Shown: one piece after another, positions 18,762 to 24,098 of the stretch
How the letters are laid out: every line of letters starts with the position of its first letter
How positions within the stretch are numbered: the stretch's first letter is position 1
Assembly (NCBI GenBank): GCA_003427395.1
Contig: BFEA01000359.1
Location: 293,752 to 317,849 of the forward strand
From: Chara braunii
Taxonomy: Eukaryota > Streptophyta > Charophyceae > Charales > Characeae
DNA length: 24,098 bases
Reading direction: 5' to 3'
Translations under genes and position numbers: made by a program
The notes under the pieces: model-generated
The model's input: only the letters and a program-made list of their open reading frames with translations
Database searches by the model: none
Told to the model about the DNA's origin: nothing

Positions 18762-19131
18762 GGGCTTCCGTAGTAAAGCAATTCGCGAAGTGTTACAACA
18801 GCAGTGGCGAACAGAAGGAGGTGGAGGGCGGCAACAGCCCACAACAGGCAACCGGGAAGGAGGCGAAGGGCGGCAGCAGCTTGTTGGTCAACATGGAAGG
18901 AGCTAGGAGGTGGAAGGGCCACCTTGTGTGGGCTTGGGTGAGCACAAAAACGACAGTGGGCAATGTGGAAGGCGATCACAGGGACAGGCGGGGCCATCAT
19001 TGAAGGAAGTGAAGGCGGGCAGCACCGTGCATAGCTGCGGATTGGTGGTCCGGACCCTGAGGGAGCTTGCGGGCCTAGGGAGGTGGCAAGGGCCAGGAGG
19101 GGTTGTGCCTGTGAGGAGACGATTGGACATC
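18762..19131. other. no recognised gene
   Basis: Purine-rich plus strand (GGAGG, AAGG runs) with overlapping uninformative open frames. Confidence 0.4.
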
Positions 19132-19457
19132 GAGCTTGCAAGGGAGAGACGATGTGGACGATTGCCAAACCTGATCGAGGGGTTGGAACGATTTCGACAT
19201 GGTGGATCTAGGTGAGTATCGTGGTAAAATCAAAGTAGACTGTCACTCACCCACACCAGATGGAAAACTCTACAGACTGTCGGTTCACACCACCGAGCTT
19301 GCAAGGGAGAGACGATGTGGACGATTGCCAAACGTGATCGAGGGATTGGAAAGGTTTCGACATGGTGGATTTGGGTGAGTATCGTGGTGAAATCAAAGCA
19401 GACTGTCAATCACCCACACCAGATGGAAAACTCGACAGACTGTCGATTCACACCCCA
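19132..19457 (+). repeat. 163-bp tandem duplication
   Basis: Copy 1 is 19132-19294 and copy 2 starts at 19295, both with GAGCTTGCAAGGGAGAGACG. Copies differ by a few substitutions only, so the duplication is recent. GGTGAGTATCG in each copy looks like a splice donor; no exon was established. Confidence 0.88.
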
Positions 19458-19667
19458 TCACAAGCCAGCAAAACACCCACGGAACAAAGAAAGGTATATC
19501 ACAGCCAAAAAATACACTCCAGACACGCCGTTAGCACTAGAGGCACATCATGGACGCATAGTGACGGTTCTGACCACAGACGCTGAACCTGATCGGAGAA
19601 AACCGTAGCAGGGTGCTATCGAAGTATTGGTATATATCGTCAAACACAATTGCCCCATAAAACATCG
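19458..19667. other. no recognised gene
   Basis: A-rich sequence with a possible basic peptide (Lys, Thr and His-rich, to about 19608). It may be unrecognised 5' sequence of the downstream retroelement. Confidence 0.3.
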
Positions 19668-20080
19668 GCGGAGAGGGAGAAGAGGACAACAAACGAGGGT
19701 TTGTGACAAACTGTTTCATCGAAGTTTCACCCACTCAGCAGGAGGCTAAAATAAATAAATAAATATATATACATATAGATATAGATATATATTGTCAAAC
19801 AAAGTTGTGAAACTCCGACGAAACAATTTGTCACAGTCCCTCGTCTATTGTCCTCTTCTCCCTTTCTGCCTACAGTTTACCGAGCAGCTCTGTTCGACGA
19901 AATAGTTTGTCAAAACCCCTCATTTGTTGTCCTCTTCTCCCTCTCTGCCTACGGTTTACCGAGGAGTTTCTCCGACTCATCTAGGTTTCAGCCTCCTGAT
20001 GAGTCGGTGAAACTCCGACGAAACAGTTTGTCACAACCCCTCGTTTGTTGTCCTCTTTTCCCTCTCTGCCTACGGTTTAC
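19668..20080 (+). repeat. direct and inverted repeats of a hammerhead-associated unit
   Basis: A segment from (CC)GACGAAAC through GTTTGTCA, a TTGTCCTCTTCTCCCTCT-like pyrimidine tract and CTGCCTACGGTTTACCG occurs three times on the plus strand, with GACGAAA at 19817, 19896 and 20017. It occurs once inverted at about 19668-19745. The inverted and last direct copies could pair as a long hairpin around an AT-rich TATA/GATA microsatellite (19748-19792). Only the 20017 copy has the complete hammerhead core. Such repeats resemble retrozyme or Penelope-type hammerhead-carrying elements, but no primer-binding site or ORF was found to decide. Confidence 0.65.
19996..20024 (+). ncRNA. hammerhead ribozyme core
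   Basis: CTGATGA (19996-20002) is followed by a perfect 5-bp stem II, GTCGG (20003-20007) and CCGAC (20015-20019) with a 7-base loop, then GAAAC (20020-20024). These are all conserved bases of the two strands of the hammerhead catalytic core. GAGG (19961-19964) and CCTC could form stem I, but the bases before it read ACC rather than NUH, so a cleavage site in the type III arrangement is missing. CCGACTCATC (19972-19981) pairs perfectly with GATGAGTCGG (19998-20007) and would compete with the ribozyme fold. The core is clear; self-cleavage of this copy is doubtful. Confidence 0.65.
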
Positions 20081-20084
20081 CGGA

Positions 20085-20519
20085 CAACTCGTTAGAGACA
20101 GTGATCAGACTTGTGAAGGGTAAGGACAACATGAGGATTGAGGAGGAGACCAGGGGGGAAGAAGTAAAGAAAGAACCCCAGGAAAAAATCAGAACACAAC
20201 GAAGAGATTAAGGCCAGAGAAACCCAGAACCTCTAAGAAGGAAACTGAGGGAACGACAGAGAAGGAAGAGGAATCTGCCAAGAAAGAACCGGCCAAGGAA
20301 GCAGAAAAACCAAAAAGAAAGGAAAAGGTGAAGATGAAATTGCCTTTCACCTACAACAAAAAAAGGAAATTTGTTATTGTGGATAGCGAAAATCCAGACT
20401 TATTGCGGGACCACGCCTGTTGAGTAAGGAGGCCTTCTCCACATTGTGCTTGGGAGAAGTGGCCAAGTAGTGGGTTCTTTCTGAGGCAAACGCTATTAGC
20501 TTTGAGGAAATTGGTGAGT
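20085..20519 (+). pseudogene. gag N-terminal part, interrupted
   Basis: A charged reading frame runs from about 20085 through an ATG at 20131 to a TAA at 20209-20211. It continues in another frame to TGA at 20422-20424 (segments such as KKETEGTTEKEEESAKKE), then shifts again to the insertion point at 20520, with a TAG near 20469. The Lys/Glu-rich composition and the position just before a capsid-like piece and a zinc knuckle support Gag. There is no N-terminal domain I can name. At least two indels and one stop make it non-functional, and a 305-bp transposon splits it from the rest of gag. Confidence 0.65.
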
Positions 20520-20520
20520 G
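20513..20520. repeat. left target site duplication in gag
   Basis: GGTGAGTG, repeated exactly at 20826-20833. Confidence 0.85.
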
Positions 20521-20825
20521 ACTACGTATCACCGTGTTCGCATTCGGCGGCCAACACGAACATGTTCGCCCGAATGCAAACGCTTGCCCAAAACCCTCCG
20601 AACGGGAACATAAAAAAAAAAAAAAAGGTTCTCATAAAAATATGAAAAAAATAAATGTTATGCAAAATAACAATACAAGCAACTTTATAGCCAATCATGA
20701 GTTAAAAATCAAAAACCGATTTTTAAATTTTTTTTTTTACGAAAAAAAAATATGTTTGCCTGAACATGTTCGCGAGCTGTTCGCGCGAACATGAAGGGGC
20801 GCGAACACGTTCACCATGCGACGCA
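20521..20825. mobile_element. 305-bp hAT-like MITE inserted in gag
   Basis: It is flanked by the exact 8-bp repeat GGTGAGTG. The gag frame left of it resumes in phase on the right if the insert and one repeat copy are ignored, which fixes the insertion boundaries. Near the ends are CGTGTTCGC (20533-20541) and its inverse GCGAACACG (20801-20809). GAACATGTTCGC occurs at both sides (20558-20569 and 20762-20773), with more TTCGC motifs between. The middle is strongly A/T-rich. The outermost 12-16 bp do not form a clean inverted repeat. The build (8-bp duplication, subterminal motif clusters, AT-rich centre, no transposase) is the same as that of the 613-bp element at 10041, with a different motif. 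Confidence 0.82.
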
Positions 20826-20833
20826 GGTGAGTG
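20826..20833. repeat. right target site duplication in gag
   Basis: GGTGAGTG matches 20513-20520 exactly. Confidence 0.85.
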
Positions 20834-21209
20834 GGCTAAGACCTTGACACTCTAGCAATTTAACCACAAAATAAAGAAGAGATTTCTTGACAAGACGACG
20901 ACCGATAAGGCCTTTGACGAACTCACCACGATAGGTCAAAAGCGTTGGACATTCGTGGATGCGTTGCCCTGTGAGGTGGATCGTTTTTTGCACGTACCTG
21001 GACTGAACTTGCAGGGCAACCAGGTCCTGTACATCTACTCATGCACATTGCCCGAGCCGATTCGCGGTAAGCTCGTGGTTGAAGCCGAGTCTGGTAAGTA
21101 CAATTACAAGCAATTTCGCAATCTTGCTCTCCAACGAAAGCAGATAACCGCGCAGGTAAAGAAAACGTATGCTTCCGTAGTGAAAGAGTGGACCGGTAGG
21201 TGGGTATGA
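20834..21209 (+). pseudogene. gag middle (capsid-like) part
   Basis: The frame continues from the pre-insertion gag, meets a TAG near 20855, and then stays open to 21209 (from 20955: MDALPCEVDRFLHVPGLN ... TYASVVKEW). The DKTTTDKAFDELTTIGQ... FVDALP pattern and spacing to the zinc knuckle fit the capsid region of plant gypsy Gag, which forms the virus-like particle. It ends in a frameshift near 21205, after which the nucleocapsid frame begins. No residue-level capsid motif is firm enough for a stronger claim. Confidence 0.65.
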
Positions 21210-21516
21210 CAAGCATGTCCTTTGGCGGCAAAAGCGCCAGGACCGAGGTAATGGTGGCAGCGAGTCGGGAAAGGGTGATGTCGCTGCCGTGGTGGCCAAC
21301 AAGGGTGGCACCAACCAGTGGAAGAAGAAGAGGAGGCCACGCTCGTTCCCCGAGCACCCCGACATCGCGTTCGGGAAGCCCTGGGAAAAGATGGGCATGA
21401 CACGGGTGGAATGGCAGTCCAAGATGTACAACCGCCAGTGCCTCAAGTGTGGCACCATGGGGCATGTGATAGCATGGTGCCCGCTGATTTATAACGCAAA
21501 AGTGAGCAACCACTAG
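21207..21516 (+). pseudogene. gag nucleocapsid part with CCHC zinc knuckle
   Basis: The basic linker (NQWKKKRRPRSF) leads to a perfect CX2CX4HX4C zinc knuckle, CLKCGTMGHVIAWC, at 21439-21480. In Gag this binds the element's RNA during packaging. The frame really begins about 80 bases before the first ATG (21289), directly after the frameshift that ends the capsid-like piece, and stops at TAG 21514-21516. The knuckle itself is intact. Confidence 0.85.
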
Positions 21517-21525
21517 GAGTAGCAT

Positions 21526-21990
21526 GTGCTCCTACTGAGTAAAGGGGTTCAGATAAAGGTAAGGCGCCAATTATCCCTTTCAACCCCTCGACTCAAATGG
21601 CAAAGGATGGCTCTTCTTCTGCGCGTCGTCCAGAACACCCTCTCTCACTTGACGATTCCCTTGACAAACTCGGTACTGAACTCATCGCTCTTGGGAGTTC
21701 GTGGGCTAAGAAAGCTAAGTTCTAAGGGTGAACTAATGATCGTCGATATTGAGATTGCAAATACGCGAGTAGGTGCTCTATTAGGTCCAGGATCGACGAG
21801 GTCTTACATCTCAGAGAAGGCAATTCGTAAATTGCATCTAGGAATGAAGGTAAGAGACTTACCTAGATCTATCACGTCTATGTTGACATGAGAAGATTTT
21901 GCGTGAGATATTCTTCCTTATTGAAAACAAAATGCCTTTCGATATGATTTTGGGAATGGATTGGCATGAGGAAGTCCACCCATAAGTCAA
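21526..21990 (+). pseudogene. aspartic protease, active site lost
   Basis: This is the Pol protease that would process Gag-Pol. VDIEIANTRVGALLGPGSTRSYIS aligns to the usual ALxDSGATxSFIS strand, but the catalytic Asp codon reads GGT (21784-21786) and the next residue is Pro, so the enzyme is dead. After a frameshift near 21890 the C-terminal part follows in the pol frame (IENKMPFDMILGMDWHEE), ending near a TAA at 21983-21985. The order after the zinc knuckle and before RT is normal. Confidence 0.85.
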
Positions 21991-23089
21991 GTTCAAAGAA
22001 AAAATTGCCAACCTGAAGGACGAAAAGTCCGAACTTTGCGGAATAAAACTGCACCATAAGTCTGAATCTGACTCATCATTGTCCTTCTGTTGCACGAGTT
22101 ATCCAGCCTTTAGGTCTATGGTCTCAAAGACGAAGTTCGATGACGATGTGATGATGGTGCTTGTTCAGCAAGCAAATGAGTGTTCCTCATTCTATCCTCC
22201 TATTGAGAAAATTATCAACGAGTATAAGGACTTGTAGACTGAGCCAACGGGGATCACTGAGCGTGCTATCAAACACACCATTGAGATCATTCCCGGTAGT
22301 AAGATTCCCAAGGGTCCCATCTATCGTCTGTCTCCTCAAGAACTTGAGAAACTTAGGAAACAACTGCAATAACTCACTGAGAAAGGATGGATTATACTCA
22401 GCTGATCTCCTTATGGCGCTCCTGTCTTATTCGTGCCCAAAAAGGAAGGTGAACTTAGCCACTGTATCGCCTATTGTGGGATGAATGTCGTCACTGTCAA
22501 GAATGCGAAACCACTTCCGCGCATTGACGACCTGTTGGACCAACTACAAGGATGCAGGTACTTTAGGAAGACTGATCTCAAGTCAAGGTACCACCAGATA
22601 GAGGTGGCTCCTAAAGATCGACACAAGTCATCTTTCCAAACCAGGTACGATCACTATGAGTTTGTGGTTATGCCCTTCGGATTGACTATCGCCCCTGCAA
22701 CTTTTCAAAGGTCCATGAAGGAGTTGTTCCGTCAATGGTTGGACCAGTTCGTAATCGTCTATCTCGATGATATCCTATATTACAACAAAACACTTAAGTC
22801 ACGAGAAACATCTATCAGGTTGTGCGAAGGCAACTTTAAACTGAATTCTAAGAAGTCTGAGTTCGCTAAGCCTGAAGTGCTATACTTGGGCCATATAGTG
22901 AACGAAGAGGGACTAAGGCCCCAAGAGAAGAAGATAACAACAATTAGAGATTGGCCCCAACCTAACACTGTCACTAAACTCAGATCTTTTCTGGGACATG
23001 CCAGTTACTATAGGAAGTTTGTAAGGAACTTCTCCTTAATAGTTGCACCTCCGAGAAGACTATTGAAGAAGGAAAAACCTTGGTTGTGA
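21991..23089 (+). pseudogene. reverse transcriptase with several in-frame stops
   Basis: One frame runs from 21893 to TGA 23087-23089 and contains TAA 21983, TAG 22235, TAA 22370 and TGA 22403. RT landmarks are [39 protein letters not shown] (normally [10 protein letters not shown]; the conserved Asp is now Ala), TDLKSRYHQIEVAPKDRHK with the first catalytic Asp, [16 protein letters not shown], and YLDDIL with the other two aspartates. The longest uninterrupted piece starts at 22433. At least two stops fit single transitions of Gln or Trp codons. The RT could not be made as a whole. Confidence 0.93.
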
Positions 23090-23270
23090 GACAAAGATTG
23101 TGAGTCTTCATTCAAACGATTGAAGTATGTTCTGACTCACTACCCTGTCTTAAAGATTGTTGATCCTGCTCTCCCTTTCATTGTCACGACTAACGTGAGT
23201 CAGTATGGAATTGGGGTTGTCCTACAACATTGGGGTTGTGCTAAAGCATGATGACGGTAAGGAATACAAA
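23090..23270 (+). pseudogene. RT-RNase H connection and start of RNase H
   Basis: The frame continues past the RT stop (FKRLKYVLTHYPVL, then PALPFIVTT). The first RNase H catalytic Asp of TTDAS is Asn here (TTNVSQYGIG). A short duplication of CATTGGGGTTGT near 23215-23240 shifts the frame and creates a stop. This region lies directly before the 282-bp repeat array. Confidence 0.85.
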
Positions 23271-24098
23271 CCTATTGAGTTTATATCCATGAGACTTCCG
23301 TAAAAAAAAGTGGCCAGTTCAACCTACGAAAGGGAATTGTATGCCTTGGTTGTTGCACTAGACACCTAGAAACACTACTTGCTAGGGAACCACTTCACTG
23401 TCTATTCAGATGATGCTACTCTGAAATGGATAAAGGCTCAACCAAAACTCTCTCATAAGTTCGTAAGATGGTCCGCTTTTATTGATACCTTTGATTTTGA
23501 GTTGACAACAATCAAAGGACAGTCTAATGTTGTTGCGGATGCTTTGTCCAGACCTATCGAGTTTATGTCCAGGAGACTTCTGTCAGAAAAAGTGGCCAAT
23601 TCCACCTACGAAAGGGAATTGTATGCCTTGGTTGTTGCACTAGACACATGGAGACACTACTTGTTAGGGAGCCACTTCACTGTATATTCAGATCATGCTA
23701 CTTTGAAATGGATAAAGACTCGACCAAGTCTTTCTAATAAGTTAGTAAGATGGTCCGCTTTAGTTGATACCTTTGATTTTGAGTTGAAAACAATCAAAGG
23801 AAAGTCTAATGTTGTTGCGGATGCTTTGTCTAGACCTATCGAGTTTATGTCCAGGAGACTTCTGTCAGAAAAAGTGGCCAATTCCACCTACGAAAGGGAA
23901 TTGTATGCCTTGGTTATTGCACTACACACATGGGAACACTACTTGTTAGGGAGCCACTTCACTATCTATTCAGATCATGCTACTTTGAAATGGATAAAGA
24001 CTCAACCAAGTCTCTCTAATAAGTTAGTAAGATGGTCCGCTTTAATTGATACCTTTGATTTTAAGTTTAAAACAATCAAAGGAAAGTCTAATGTTGTT
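23271..24098 (+). repeat. in-frame 282-bp tandem repeat of the RNase H core, 3 copies
   Basis: Copies start at 23271, 23553 and 23835, exactly 282 bp (94 codons) apart; the third is cut by the window end after 264 bp. Each encodes PIEFMSRRL through TYERELYALV, the YSDHATLKW strand and VVADALSR, so three of the four catalytic acids are in every unit but the first Asp is not. Copy 1 is older, with in-frame TAA (23301) and TAG (23367). Copies 2 and 3 differ little and are open throughout, so a frame starting in copy 2 runs off the window. RNase H is not known as a tandem repeat in these elements; unequal crossing-over or replication slippage is the likely origin. Confidence 0.93.

Larger units (their letters stand above)
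20085..24098 (+). mobile_element. degenerate Ty3/gypsy retrotransposon, runs off the window
   Basis: Gag-like Lys/Glu-rich sequence, a CCHC zinc knuckle, protease, RT and RNase H follow in order on the plus strand. It has frameshifts and in-frame stops of all three kinds, so it is inactive. It differs from the minus-strand element at the other end in sequence and decay. The right end lies outside the window, so integrase and LTRs cannot be seen; the left boundary is not marked by a recognised LTR. Confidence 0.93.

Overview
The window looks like non-genic, repeat-rich nuclear DNA from a eukaryote, most likely a green plant or streptophyte alga. This rests on two decayed Ty3/gypsy retrotransposons with plant-type pol motifs, two short hAT-like elements with 8-bp target duplications, tRNA-derived SINE-like repeats, hammerhead-ribozyme-like repeats and long stretches without open frames. 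No host protein gene could be recognised with confidence. The DNA comes from a draft short-read assembly: it has two single N bases and an intact Nextera mate-pair junction adapter (17620-17657) between two identical 229-bp copies of flanking sequence.

Layout. 1-706: no gene. 707-3564, minus strand: a broken Ty3/gypsy element (gag-like piece, end of protease, RT, RNase H, integrase) with frameshifts and internal deletions. 3565-7330: short hairpins, a ~310-bp tandem duplication, a 47-bp minisatellite and pyrimidine-rich DNA. 7334-7885: two SINE-like copies. 7930-10040: mostly featureless. 10041-10653: a 613-bp hAT-like element packed with CCGGA motifs. 10662-14100: no recognised gene, strongly skewed composition.

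14106-15750 is the most unusual part. Ten hairpins share one loop sequence but have different, still complementary, outer stems. Five ~120-bp units follow, alternating between two types, each with an inner hairpin and an outer stem that also covaries. G-T pairs in the stems fit an RNA read from the plus strand. Closely packed perfect stem-loops continue to about 18.3 kb. This is the best candidate here for an undescribed structured RNA locus.

18.2-19.5 kb: tandem duplications. 19.66-20.08 kb: direct and inverted repeats carrying one intact hammerhead core (19996-20024). About 20085 to the end: a second Ty3/gypsy element, plus strand, with many stops. Its gag is interrupted by a 305-bp transposon flanked by GGTGAGTG on both sides, and its RNase H contains an in-frame 282-bp (94-codon) tandem repeat, three copies deep, that runs off the window. 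The elements look like independent insertions; nothing suggests the protein-coding pieces work together today.
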